Assembly (NCBI GenBank): GCA_934667105.1
Contig: CAKULG010000002.1
Coordinates: 1-64,000, forward strand
Direction of reading: 5' to 3'
DNA length: 64,000 nucleotides
Source: an uncultured Clostridia bacterium
GTDB taxonomy: Bacteria; Bacillota; Clostridia; Christensenellales; Aristaeellaceae
Below, piece by piece: positions 43,446 to 52,082 of the stretch. Below the pieces are notes generated by a model that saw nothing but the letters and a program-made list of their open reading frames with translations, searched no databases and was not told where the DNA came from. The position numbers and the translations under genes were made by a program. Each line of letters opens with the position of its first letter. Positions within the stretch are counted from its first letter, which is position 1.

Positions 43446-44903
43446 TTAATCCAGCCTGGAATAGTTGGGCGCTTCCTTGGTGATGAGAATATCATGGGGA
43501 TGGCTCTCCCGCAGGCCTGCGCCCGTGATGCGAATGAATTCGCCCTCCCGGCGCAGATCCTCGATAGTGGGCGTTCCGCAATAGCCCATCGAGGAGCGCA
43601 GACCGCCCATAAGCTGGAAGATGGTATCCGTCACCGGGCCCTTATACGGCACGCGGCCTTCCACGCCCTCGGGCACCAGCTTTTTCGCGTCCTCCTGGAA
43701 ATAGCGATCCTTGCTGCCGTTGGCCATCGCCGCCAGGGAGCCCATGCCGCGATAGCTCTTAAAGGAGCGGCCCTGATAGATTTCCATTTCGCCCGGGCTT
43801 TCCTCCGTGCCCGCCAGCAGGCTGCCCAGCATCACGGCCTTGGCCCCTGCGGCGATGGCCTTGGGAATATCGCCGGAATACTTGATGCCGCCGTCCGAAA
43901 TAATGGGCACGTTATATTTATCCGCTTCCTCGGCGCAATCCGCCACGGCGGTAATCTGGGGCACACCGATGCCCGCCACCACGCGGGTGGTGCAGATGGA
44001 GCCGGGGCCGATGCCCACCTTCACGCAATCCACACCCGCCGCGATGAGATCGTGGGTGGCGGCGGCGGTGGCCACGTTGCCCGCGAAAAGCTGAATAGCG
44101 GGATAGGCCTTGCGAATCTGCTCGATGGTGCGCAGCACGCCCATGCTGTGGCCGTGGGCGGTGTCAATGGAAATCACGTCCACCTTGGCCGCGACCAGCG
44201 CCTCGATGCGCTCCATCACATCGTGGCTCACGCCCACCGCCGCCGCGCAGAGCAGACGGCCGTTTTCATCTTTGGCGCTGTTGGGGTATTTGGTGGATTT
44301 TTCAATGTCCTTGATGGTAATCAGGCCGCGCAGGTTAAAATGCTCGTCCACGATGGGCAGCTTTTCAATGCGGTGCGCCGCCAGAATCGCCTTGGCCTCC
44401 TCCAGGGTGGTGCCCTCCCGGGCGGTCACCAGGTTTTTGCTGGTCATCACCTGGCCGATGGGCCGGCTATCGTCCTGCTCGAAGCGCAAATCGCGGTTGG
44501 TCAGGATGCCCACCAGCTTTTTGCCCTCGGTGATGGGCACGCCGCTGATGCGATACCGGGCCATGAGCGCCTTTGCGTCGGAAATCAAATGCTGCGGGGA
44601 AAGAAAAAAGGGATCGGTAATCACGCCATGCTCGCTGCGCTTCACCTTGTCCACCTGAGAGGCCTGCTCGGCAATAGACATGTTTTTATGAATCACGCCC
44701 AGGCCGCCCTCACGGGCGATGGCAATGGCCATCCGCGCGTCCGTCACGGTATCCATCGCGGCGGAAAGAACGGGAATATTCAGCTTGATTTTGCTGGTGA
44801 GCTGCACGCCCAGAGAAACCTCCTTGGGCAAAATCTCGCTGCGGTGCGGCACGAGCAGCACATCGTCGAAGGTCAGGCCCTCCCGGACAACCTTTTGAAG
44901 CAT
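43446..44903 (-). CDS. guaB: IMP dehydrogenase
   Basis: A 485-residue enzyme that oxidises IMP to XMP, the committed step to GMP. The N-terminal GLTFDDVLLVP, two CBS domains (about residues 95-205), the catalytic Cys loop GPGSICTTR (about 300), the phosphate site SDGGIKYSGD and the mobile flap YRGMGSLAAM are intact. GGGGATGG precedes the ATG. A consensus promoter at 44936-44964 drives it and a strong terminator ends it, so it is a single-gene unit. No guanine riboswitch fold is evident in the short leader. Confidence 0.98.
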   Translation of the reverse strand: MLQKVVREGLTFDDVLLVPHRSEILPKEVSLGVQLTSKIKLNIPVLSAAMDTVTDARMAIAIAREGGLGVIHKNMSIAEQASQVDKVKRSEHGVITDPFFLSPQHLISDAKALMARYRISGVPITEGKKLVGILTNRDLRFEQDDSRPIGQVMTSKNLVTAREGTTLEEAKAILAAHRIEKLPIVDEHFNLRGLITIKDIEKSTKYPNSAKDENGRLLCAAAVGVSHDVMERIEALVAAKVDVISIDTAHGHSMGVLRTIEQIRKAYPAIQLFAGNVATAAATHDLIAAGVDCVKVGIGPGSICTTRVVAGIGVPQITAVADCAEEADKYNVPIISDGGIKYSGDIPKAIAAGAKAVMLGSLLAGTEESPGEMEIYQGRSFKSYRGMGSLAAMANGSKDRYFQEDAKKLVPEGVEGRVPYKGPVTDTIFQLMGGLRSSMGYCGTPTIEDLRREGEFIRITGAGLRESHPHDILITKEAPNYSRLD

Positions 44904-44935
44904 GCTTTTCCATCCCCTTTTTCAGTATTTGAGAA

Positions 44936-44964
44936 AGTATAACGCATTCGCGTATCCCTGTCAA
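44936..44964 (-). promoter_or_regulatory. Sigma-A promoter of guaB
   Basis: On the minus strand: TTGACA (44964-44959), 17 nt, TATACT (44941-44936), 32 nt before the start codon. The leader is short. Confidence 0.92.
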
Positions 44965-45121
44965 TTGCCATTCCGGGAGTTTTTCATCGAAAAAAGCGGA
45001 AAAAGGCAAAATAATCGAATCCGGTGAAGCCGCGTCTCGGCGGCTTCGTCCGCGCAATATTTCAGCGCTGTTGCTTTTCTTACGCGGGCGAAGCCGGGCC
45101 GATGCGTATGAGATTATAGGT

Positions 45122-47287
45122 TTACACGTTCAGCCGTCCCGCGTCCTTCCGGGGATGGCGCGGCCGGTAATGCAGCCGGTAGCGGGAGGAATGCGCCGCG
45201 TCCCCGGCTGTCAGAATCAACTCCAGTTCCTCTGCGTCCGTCGCGTCGGGCAGCACGCAGTGGACGGTGGGGCCTTCCAGATTGCTTTTCCCCTCCACGC
45301 TGCCGGAATCCCATTGCAGCAGCGTTTTTTCCCAGGCCCCCAGCCGCAGCGTCACGGTGATCTGTTCCCGCGCGGGGGCGTTGCCGTCATTCAGCAGCCA
45401 GATTCCGGCGGAAAAGCGCTCCCCCGCCCGCCAGTTGAAATGCGGTATGCGGGCGCTGGCCAGCACGGGCCGCAGCGCGTCGCGCACGGCGTAATAGCCG
45501 GGCTTGGGCTTTGCGGGATAGGTCGTCAGGGCGTTATTGGCCGCGGTGATCCAGGGCTCGTTAAAGCACCAATTCACTGCCATTGAGCAATAGGGCCACT
45601 GGCGGCGCGCCTCCTCAAAAATGGCCTGATACCCCGCGGCCTGAAGCCACTGGCTTTCCGCCACCAGCGTATCCAGCGAATCGGCCGGGCCGAAATACGC
45701 CTCCAGCAGGGGCAAGCATGCCCAGCTGTTTTCGCCCCAGGCCTCAAAGGCATGGTGCGTCACCCAGGCGGCGGTGGGCCTTACGGGGAAAAGCTCCTCC
45801 TGGGGGATAATCTGGCGCAGCGCTTCTGGCGCGGCCAGGGCGGGCACGCCGAATTCCGTATAGGCGGTGAAATGCTTTTGCGGGAAGGAGGCCAACACGT
45901 CCAGGCCCGTGCTTTCATCCTGGAACAGATACCCTCCGTGGGCCATTCCGGCGGAGGGCGAGGTCATCAGAAAGGGCCGGGAAAAATCCAATTCATAGCA
46001 CAGCTTATTGAGCAGGCGCAGAGGCGGATCCTGCTCGTCCATGCCGGACCAGCCGTTGAACAGCTCGTTGCCGCCGCACCAAAGGGCCAGGCAGGGATGG
46101 CCCCGCAGCGCCCGAATGATGGAGGAAGCCTCCTGCTCCAGCACCCCCAGATATTCCGGCGTGCCGGGATAATGATTGCAGGCCAGCATGAATTCCTGCC
46201 AGACCAACAGGCCCATTTCATCGCAGAGGGCGTAAAAATCCGGTTTATTGACGCCCGCGCCGCCCCAGACGCGCAGCAGATTCATATGCGCGTCCGCCGC
46301 CAGGCGCAGCAGTTCGGCATAGCGTTCCCGGGTGATGCGGCCGAAAAACAGCTCGGGGTTCACCCAGTTGGAGCCCTTGCCGAAGATGCGCCGCCCGTTT
46401 AATTCCAGCGTGATGGCGGCGGCATAGCGGGATTTGGGAAAATCCTGGGGTTCGCCCAGGGTTCCCTGATTTTGCACAAGGCGCAGCGTGCGCAGGCCCA
46501 GACGGCCCGATTTGCAATCGCTCGCCGTTTCCGCCGTCCAGGTGTACAGATACGGCTCCCCCTCCCCCGCGCACCACCACAGATGCACCGGCTCAAGCCG
46601 GAAGGCGGGCTCGTTTCCACGATAAACGATCGTGCCCTGCGCATCCTGCAGGGTATAGCGGACGGGCGCGTCGCAATCCGTTTCAAAGCGGATTTCCGCC
46701 GCGGTGCGCTCCTCGTTCAGGGTGTAAAAGGGCTCGCAGGCGCGGATATAATCCACCTCCCGCGTTTCCAGATACGCGGGCTGCCAAAGGCCGGAAATCA
46801 GCAGCCGCGGGTTCCAATCCCATCCGTAGCAGACGGGCGGCTTGCAGGAATGATCCGCCGCCTGGCGAAAACCGTCCCAAGGCCCGGGGCGTTTGGGATG
46901 CGGATAAATAATAAATTGCAACAGCGCGCCGGGGTGCAGGCGTTCCGTCAGGTCCAATTCCACCGGGGTATACATACCCTCCTGGGAATGAATCGCCTTG
47001 CCGTCCAGCCGAATCTCAAATTGGTAATCCACCCCCTCCGCCACCAGAAAAATCCGCTGGCCGGGGCGCAGATCATACGCGGCGACGGCGCGGTATTCCC
47101 AATAGTAATCCTCCGTCTCCTCCAGCCGCTTCACCTGATCGGAAAATTGCAGACCTTCGATCAGCCCCTGAAATTTGGCGAAATCATATTGAATGTTGCC
47201 CGGAACCTCCACCGGGAACAAGGGATATTTTTCCTGACCGGCAGAATCAAAGCGGCCGCCCGTCCATTCCAGCGCGTAACGCATCAT
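45122..47287 (-). CDS. Glycoside hydrolase family 2 protein, beta-mannosidase-like
   Basis: A 721-residue enzyme with an N-terminal sugar-binding jelly roll, an Ig-like domain and a TIM barrel. The acid/base Glu408 is in WCGGNELFNG and the nucleophile Glu478 in YTEFGVP. The motif LLRVWGGAGVNKPDFYALCDEMGLLVWQ is typical of GH2 beta-mannosidases. There is no signal peptide, so a cytoplasmic role on imported oligosaccharides is likely. The start is the first of two adjacent ATGs, 6 nt after GGAGGG. It has its own sigma-A promoter. Beta-mannosidase is the best guess; other beta-glycosidase activity is possible. Confidence 0.88.
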   Translation of the reverse strand: MMRYALEWTGGRFDSAGQEKYPLFPVEVPGNIQYDFAKFQGLIEGLQFSDQVKRLEETEDYYWEYRAVAAYDLRPGQRIFLVAEGVDYQFEIRLDGKAIHSQEGMYTPVELDLTERLHPGALLQFIIYPHPKRPGPWDGFRQAADHSCKPPVCYGWDWNPRLLISGLWQPAYLETREVDYIRACEPFYTLNEERTAAEIRFETDCDAPVRYTLQDAQGTIVYRGNEPAFRLEPVHLWWCAGEGEPYLYTWTAETASDCKSGRLGLRTLRLVQNQGTLGEPQDFPKSRYAAAITLELNGRRIFGKGSNWVNPELFFGRITRERYAELLRLAADAHMNLLRVWGGAGVNKPDFYALCDEMGLLVWQEFMLACNHYPGTPEYLGVLEQEASSIIRALRGHPCLALWCGGNELFNGWSGMDEQDPPLRLLNKLCYELDFSRPFLMTSPSAGMAHGGYLFQDESTGLDVLASFPQKHFTAYTEFGVPALAAPEALRQIIPQEELFPVRPTAAWVTHHAFEAWGENSWACLPLLEAYFGPADSLDTLVAESQWLQAAGYQAIFEEARRQWPYCSMAVNWCFNEPWITAANNALTTYPAKPKPGYYAVRDALRPVLASARIPHFNWRAGERFSAGIWLLNDGNAPAREQITVTLRLGAWEKTLLQWDSGSVEGKSNLEGPTVHCVLPDATDAEELELILTAGDAAHSSRYRLHYRPRHPRKDAGRLNV

Positions 47288-47319
47288 GCAGCGCCCTCCG
47301 TTCATTGATTGCTGAAATA

Positions 47320-47349
47320 ATTGTAGCATTTTACGCCAAAAACTGTCAA
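47320..47349 (-). promoter_or_regulatory. Sigma-A promoter of the GH2 gene
   Basis: On the minus strand: TTGACA (47349-47344), 18 nt, TACAAT (47325-47320), 32 nt before the start codon. Confidence 0.75.
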
Positions 47350-47504
47350 GCAAAAAGGAAAGGCGCGAGAACGGGCGGTGGAAGTATTGCGGAAAAAGCC
47401 GCCCTCGTCAAAGAAGGCTGTACAGGGAAAATGAGGAAACAAAAAAACGCCCGATTCTCCACTTCCAAAATGAACGAAGGCGCATGGCGTTTGGTACGCC
47501 AATT

Positions 47505-47618
47505 CCTTCCCCGTTTGCGGAAAAACAAGCAGATTTCTTAATGTCTGTCTTTACCCATACGGCTTTCTTGGGAGGGCGCGGGAGGGCCTTCTTTGGCGGC
47601 CAAAGAAGGCCCTCCCGC
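47505..47618 (-). repeat. Dispersed intergenic repeat, inverted orientation, perfect hairpin
   Basis: Core 47578-47618: GCGGGAGGGCCTTCTTTGG, CGG, CCAAAGAAGGCCCTCCCGC, a perfect 19-bp palindrome 9 nt after the GH127 stop. Read on the minus strand the tail follows (CCCAAGAAAGCCGTATGGG, then AAAGACAGACATTAAGAAAT and CTGCTTG), 47575-47505. The core has exchanged several base pairs compared with other copies but keeps perfect pairing. No gene is seen in 47288-47627. Confidence 0.88.
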
Positions 47619-47627
47619 ATTATTTTT

Positions 47628-49454
47628 TCATTGATTCCTTTCTCCGCTCAGATCGGGCAGCTCCGTCATGCGCAGCTTGGCGCAGCCGTAGGGAATCAGA
47701 TGAAGGCGCTCCGGCGCGCCCTGGGGCGTGCGGCCGGGCAGCTTGGCGCACACCGTTTCATAGCCGTCCTCCAGCGGCCAATCCACCCGCTGAAGCAGCG
47801 CTTCGATTTCCACGGGAGGGTGCGCCTCGGAAAAGGGCGCGTCCGAAACGCCCTGCCGGATCGCCTGGAAATCATGGCCAGCGAAAGCGTAATTCCACGC
47901 CGAATCGGGAACCAATTCATAATCGCAATAGGGGAACTGCCGCTCCACCCCGTCCCGCTCATATTCATGCATCACCCGGTGATACCGCACGGGCACGGAG
48001 AAAACCAGCGAACCGCACGCCACGGTTTTCAGCCCGTTGGGCCGCTCCATCAGCACGGGCTCCGCGTCAAAGCGAATTTCGATGGTTCTGCGCGTATGCG
48101 CGGGAATGAAAAAGCGTGGCTCGCGGTCATCGCCGGGCTGGCCGTCGATTGTGATATTCCGGGCAAAGCCGGGCAGGCGCACCGCAAGGGTGAAATCCGC
48201 CTGACTATCGACGGTGTAGCGCAGGACGTTATTAAAGGGATATTCCGTTTCCAGGCGAATCTCCCCTTCCTTCGCCCGCAGAACAGAGGGAATGGGCAGG
48301 GCGCTGAGCACGGCGCCATTCTCGTCATGGAAAAAGGCGGACAGCGCCAGCTTCGGCCACCCCTGGCCGAAATTCGCGGTGCAGCAGCCGTAATTCGGCT
48401 CCAGCCCGAACAGATGCGCCTCGCTGCCGTTGGTGCGGAAAAGGGATTTGCCGGGGAATTTCTGGCAGGCCATCTGGTTGCTCATCTGCACATACTGATG
48501 CGTCCACATATCCTCGCTGACGGAGGCAGGCAGGGCGTTGAACGCCACCTTCTCCAGCCGCTCCAGCCAGATATTTTCCCCCGTATAGGCAAACAGCATC
48601 TCCAGCGAATACATTTCCTCCACCACAGCGCACAGCTCCGTTCCCTGAATGGGGCTGAGGCCCGAGAGGCATTCGTCGCCGGTGAACAACTCCACGGGGG
48701 TTCCGTTGTATCCCCGAAGCAGCGCATAGTCCGCTTCCGCCTCATTGCGATAGGGCTGCCCCAGCAGCGCGTGGGACACCGCCTCGGCCTTCAGGCTCAT
48801 CATGATATTCACGATATGGGTTTCGAAGGTCCATTTATTCAGCGGGCGTTTCCATTGGGGCTTAAGCGCCTGGTAATCGGCTCCCTGCTCTTTCAGCATG
48901 CGGGCCAGCTCCTTCAGCCAATCCTCGGGGAAGCGCTGATAAACTTCGTTCATGGCGATGAAGGTTTCAAACCAGCGGAATTTTCCCCATTCCTTCAGCG
49001 CAATTTCTCTGCTTTTAAGCAGATCGTAATAGTTTTTTAAAATGCGGTATACCGCCTGAAGGGCCTGCTCCTCCCCCGTGCATTGATAATACACCGTCAG
49101 CACCTTGGCGATGAGCTGAACGGCCCAGTTATCATACGCGCCCCGCTCCTCTTTTTTGCAGGGGCAGATCCAGCCGTCCGCCTCCTGCCGGGCAAGAATG
49201 GCCGCCACATATTTCCGGGCCGTCGCCTTCATGGATTCGTCGTCCAGCAAAAAGGCCAGGGGGATGAAGCCGTCCAGCCAGTAGGGCACACGCTCCCACG
49301 CCTCGCGGTTGCCGCCGATCCAGGCGCTGTCCCGTATATCGGGCCAAATTTCATGCAAATGTCCGCACAGGCCCTGGGCCTGCGCCCGCAACTGCCGCAA
49401 AAGCCAGCCGCCGGGTTTTATTTCCTTGGTGGTATAGCTTTCCCATCTTTTCAT
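47628..49454 (-). CDS. Glycoside hydrolase family 127-like protein (beta-L-arabinofuranosidase fold)
   Basis: A 608-residue protein with an alpha/alpha barrel followed by beta-sandwich domains. The zinc/catalytic cysteine pattern of GH127 is visible: Glu273-x-Cys275 in GTELCAVVEE and the Cys357-Cys358 pair in YGCCTANFG. There is no signal peptide. GH127 enzymes release beta-L-arabinofuranose; related groups act on other furanosides, so the substrate is uncertain. GGGCGG is 6 nt before the ATG. It lies upstream of the GH2 gene on the same strand with a repeat hairpin between them and has its own promoter. Confidence 0.87.
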   Translation of the reverse strand: MKRWESYTTKEIKPGGWLLRQLRAQAQGLCGHLHEIWPDIRDSAWIGGNREAWERVPYWLDGFIPLAFLLDDESMKATARKYVAAILARQEADGWICPCKKEERGAYDNWAVQLIAKVLTVYYQCTGEEQALQAVYRILKNYYDLLKSREIALKEWGKFRWFETFIAMNEVYQRFPEDWLKELARMLKEQGADYQALKPQWKRPLNKWTFETHIVNIMMSLKAEAVSHALLGQPYRNEAEADYALLRGYNGTPVELFTGDECLSGLSPIQGTELCAVVEEMYSLEMLFAYTGENIWLERLEKVAFNALPASVSEDMWTHQYVQMSNQMACQKFPGKSLFRTNGSEAHLFGLEPNYGCCTANFGQGWPKLALSAFFHDENGAVLSALPIPSVLRAKEGEIRLETEYPFNNVLRYTVDSQADFTLAVRLPGFARNITIDGQPGDDREPRFFIPAHTRRTIEIRFDAEPVLMERPNGLKTVACGSLVFSVPVRYHRVMHEYERDGVERQFPYCDYELVPDSAWNYAFAGHDFQAIRQGVSDAPFSEAHPPVEIEALLQRVDWPLEDGYETVCAKLPGRTPQGAPERLHLIPYGCAKLRMTELPDLSGERNQ

Positions 49455-49531
49455 TGGTTTCCGCCCTTTCCTTCCGCCGAAACGCGATCAAAATCAATGC
49501 CGCTTTCCGCCCGGAAAGCGCCGATTCCAAA

Positions 49532-49559
49532 ATTATATCAGCTATTCCCCATAATTCAA
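49532..49559 (-). promoter_or_regulatory. Sigma-A promoter of the GH127 gene
   Basis: On the minus strand: TTGAAT (49559-49554), 16 nt, TATAAT (49537-49532), 77 nt before the start codon. Confidence 0.7.
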
Positions 49560-49653
49560 CCCCCTGCCGAGCAAAAACGTCCCGTATGGGATTTCCATAA
49601 AAAGAAATTTTTCGTTTTTCGAGGATTCTGTGTTCAAAATCCATTTTACCCCC

Positions 49654-49682
49654 TTGACGCGCCGGGAATAATGTGGTAATAT
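49654..49682 (+). promoter_or_regulatory. Sigma-A promoter of tRNA-Ser
   Basis: TTGACG (49654-49659), 17 nt, TAATAT (49677-49682), 25 nt before the first base of the tRNA. Confidence 0.8.
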
Positions 49683-49707
49683 AGCTGTCGTTGACCGGTT
49701 TAGCTGT

Positions 49708-49799
49708 GGAGAAGTCGCCTAGCTTGGTCGAGGGCGCACGACTGGAAATCGTGTAACGGGTAAAACCGTTCGAGAGTTCGAATCTCTCCTTCTCCGCCA
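49708..49799 (+). tRNA. tRNA-Ser (anticodon GGA)
   Basis: A 92-nt type II tRNA. The acceptor arms GGAGAAG and CTTCTCC, the anticodon stem CACGA/TCGTG with loop CTGGAAA (anticodon GGA, reading UCC and UCU), a long variable arm AACGG/CCGTT and the T-loop GTTCGAATC are all present. G73 and an encoded CCA end it. A promoter lies just upstream and a terminator just downstream, so it is a single-gene unit. Confidence 0.97.
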
Positions 49800-49800
49800 A

Positions 49801-49840
49801 AATGCCGATGTAATTCAATTGGATTGCATCGGCATTTTAT
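49801..49840 (+). terminator. Intrinsic terminator of tRNA-Ser
   Basis: AATGCCGATG and CATCGGCATT (10 bp, perfect) enclose a 16-nt loop and run into TTAT. It starts 2 nt after the CCA end. Confidence 0.88.
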
Positions 49841-49999
49841 ATTGCGCGGCGTTAATGCAAGTGATATAATAAAATTAGGGGAGTTGCCTTTGCGGTTTGC
49901 GGGGCAGCGGGCTGTCGCAGGCGTTACTTTGACGCTCAAACGATACAAAGACAACAATAAAGATAGGCTCAAATAAAATTTGCAAAGGAAGAAGTAAAG

Positions 50000-51145
50000 G
50001 TGGAATTTAGACGCTTGGGAAAAACGGGATTACAGGTCAGCGAGATCGGATTTGGCGGAGAATGGCTGGAGCGGCATCCGGAGGAGGAGGGCGTCGGCCT
50101 GATTCGTTATGCTTCCGAACAGGGAATCAATATTCTGGATTGTTGGATGGCGGACCCGAAATCTAGAGATATCATTGGCGAAGGAATCAAAGAGAACCGC
50201 GCCCAGTGGTATATTCAAGGCCATATCGGATCCACCTGGAAGGATGGGCAATACTTCCGGACGAGAGACATGCAGTATGTTCGTCCCGCTTTTGAAGATC
50301 TGCTAAAGCGCCTGCAGACCGACTATATCGACCTGGGCATGATTCACTATGTGGATTCCGAAAAGGAATGGGAGCAGATTCAGCGCTCTGAATACCTGGA
50401 CTACGTCATGAAATTGAAAAACAGCGGCGTGATTCGTCATGTTGGCATCAGCTCGCATAACCCCAAGGTGGCCGTTAAGGCGGCGGAATCCGGTTATGTG
50501 GAGATGATTCTCTTCAGCGTCAATCCGGCGTTTGATATGCTGCCCGCCAGCGAGGATATCAACACAATGTTCGCAGAAGAATTTGACGCGGGGCTGAAGG
50601 GAATCGACGCCGACCGCGCGAGGCTGTACCGCGTCTGCGAGGAAAACGATGTTGGAATTACCGTGATGAAAGGCTTTGCCGGAGGCAGATTGTTCGACGC
50701 GAAGCGTTCTCCCTTCGGCGTGAGCCTGACCCCGGTGCAGTGCATTCATTACGCCCTGACCCGCCCGGCGGTAGGCTCGATTCTGTGCGGCTATGATACA
50801 AAAGAACAGATCAACCAGGCATTGGCCTATGAAAGCGCTTCTCAGGCGGAAAAGGACTATGCGTCCGTTATCTCCAACGCCCCCTTCCACGCTTACCGCG
50901 GCGAATGCACCTACTGCGGGCATTGCAAGCCCTGCGTAGCAAAGCTCGACATCGCCATGATCAATAAATTCTATGATCTTGCGGCCATGCAGCCGGAGAC
51001 GCCCGCCACCGTGCGGGCCCATTATGAAGCCTTGGAGCATACCGCGTCCGAATGCATCGGCTGCCGCGCCTGTGAATCCCGCTGCCCGTTTGGCGTGAAG
51101 ATCGCGGAGCGAATGAAGAAAACTGCGGCGCTCTTCGGCCGTTAA
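50000..51145 (+). CDS. Aldo/keto reductase with C-terminal [4Fe-4S] motifs
   Basis: A 381-residue protein with an N-terminal AKR barrel (MEFRRLGKTGLQVSEIGFGG, RLQTDYIDLGMIHYVD, VMKGFAGGRLF) and a C-terminal ferredoxin-like part with CTYCGHCKPC and CIGCRACESRCPF. It is related in layout to the product of 41646-42779 but not a close copy. The start is GTG 50000 behind AGGAAG. Its codons are less GC-biased than most neighbours, and it lies right after a tRNA gene, which would fit acquisition, although no integrase or repeat ends are visible. Confidence 0.9.
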   Translation: MEFRRLGKTGLQVSEIGFGGEWLERHPEEEGVGLIRYASEQGINILDCWMADPKSRDIIGEGIKENRAQWYIQGHIGSTWKDGQYFRTRDMQYVRPAFEDLLKRLQTDYIDLGMIHYVDSEKEWEQIQRSEYLDYVMKLKNSGVIRHVGISSHNPKVAVKAAESGYVEMILFSVNPAFDMLPASEDINTMFAEEFDAGLKGIDADRARLYRVCEENDVGITVMKGFAGGRLFDAKRSPFGVSLTPVQCIHYALTRPAVGSILCGYDTKEQINQALAYESASQAEKDYASVISNAPFHAYRGECTYCGHCKPCVAKLDIAMINKFYDLAAMQPETPATVRAHYEALEHTASECIGCRACESRCPFGVKIAERMKKTAALFGR

Positions 51146-51175
51146 AAGCCCGGCGGCGAATCGCGCCGTTCCGAA

Positions 51176-51217
51176 AGCCCCTTGAGGCGATAACGCTTTC
51201 AGGGGCTATTGTTTTTT
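51176..51217 (+). terminator. Terminator after the aldo/keto reductase gene
   Basis: AGCCCCT and AGGGGCT pair, with additional partial pairing inside, around a loop of about 18 nt, followed by ATTGTTTTTT. The stop codon is 31 nt upstream. Confidence 0.8.
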
Positions 51218-51353
51218 GAAAAGCATATATCTGCGAAAAAGGCGCGCGCATAATAAAACGTCCAGAGGAACGAGCGCTAGGCGGCGCGAAGCAGACCGTG
51301 AGCGCTTTTGTACATTTCCGCCGGCATTTTCATTATTTCTCGCCCACTTCCAT

Positions 51354-51381
51354 TGGCTACCGACCGTTTGGTAGGTATAAT
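51354..51381 (+). promoter_or_regulatory. Promoter with internal TetR operator
   Basis: TTGGCT (51354-51359), 16 nt, TATAAT (51376-51381). Between the boxes is CTACCGACCGTTTGGTAG (51357-51374), an imperfect palindrome that resembles the ACCGACCGGTCGGT-type sites used by TetR/AcrR repressors. Binding there would block RNA polymerase directly. Confidence 0.75.
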
Positions 51382-51417
51382 ATAAAGCATGTTTTCCGAT
51401 TGCAGGGAGGGGCGCCT

Positions 51418-52041
51418 ATGGAAAGAGGCAACACCAAGCAGGAAATTCTGGAAACGGCGCTGGATTTGTTTTCCCGCCAGGGCTATGAAGCCACCTCGAT
51501 TGCGCAGATCGCCGAGGCGGTGGGCATCCGCAAAGCGTCCATGTACAGCCATTTTGCCAGCAAGCAGGAAATTTTGGACGCGCTGGCGCAGACGATTTTT
51601 GTGCAATACGAAAAGCGCTCCATTTTCGCCCAGGCAAATTGGGACGATCCCGCGTTCACGGCGAAGCAGAGGGATATAACCCCCGAAGCGGCGGCGCAAA
51701 GCATGCTGGGCCAGGTGCGCTATATTCTGCACGATCCCATGATCAGTAAGGCGCGCCGGATGCTGACCATCGAGCAGTTTCAGAACCCCGTGCTCAAAGC
51801 GCTGCAAACCAAACAAAATTACACGGACGTTATGCGGTATTTCTCCGGGCTCATTCGCTTCCTTGCGCGCCAGGGCAAGCTGGCGGAGGACGATCCGGAG
51901 CTCCTGGCAGCCCAGCTGTGCCTGCCCATTTCAGCCTGGATCGCCCTCTGCGATCGGGAGCCGGACCGCGAAGAGGAAATGCTGGCGCTGATGGAGCGCC
52001 ACATCCGCCATTTTTTCCGCGTATACCAGCCGCGCCCCTAA
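51418..52041 (+). CDS. TetR/AcrR family transcriptional regulator
   Basis: A 207-residue repressor. The DNA-binding domain is residues 8-55 (ILETALDLFSRQGYEATS, HTH IAQIAEAVGIRKASMYSHF). The C-terminal helical domain is of the larger TetR_C type. The ATG at 51418 follows AGGGAGGG by about 6 nt; an upstream in-frame stretch back to 51298 would cross the promoter. The operator in its promoter predicts autorepression. The next gene, a small membrane protein, starts 41 nt downstream and is probably its co-regulated target. Confidence 0.9.
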   Translation: MERGNTKQEILETALDLFSRQGYEATSIAQIAEAVGIRKASMYSHFASKQEILDALAQTIFVQYEKRSIFAQANWDDPAFTAKQRDITPEAAAQSMLGQVRYILHDPMISKARRMLTIEQFQNPVLKALQTKQNYTDVMRYFSGLIRFLARQGKLAEDDPELLAAQLCLPISAWIALCDREPDREEEMLALMERHIRHFFRVYQPRP

Positions 52042-52082
52042 GCGCCTATCTTGCATTATTTTAAGGAAGGAAATGAATCGCC

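Noticed and set aside
43413..44942. A 509-codon + frame opposite guaB
   Set aside because: Antisense shadow; it is rich in His, Gly and Ala from reversed codons, with no family match.
44904..45121. A purine riboswitch before guaB
   Set aside because: The promoter leaves a leader of only about 25 nt, too short for an aptamer.
47484..49040. A 518-codon + frame opposite the GH127 gene
   Set aside because: Antisense shadow that starts within a repeat copy.
49351..49972. Minus frames over tRNA-Ser
   Set aside because: The DNA folds into a complete tRNA with promoter and terminator; the frames are incidental.
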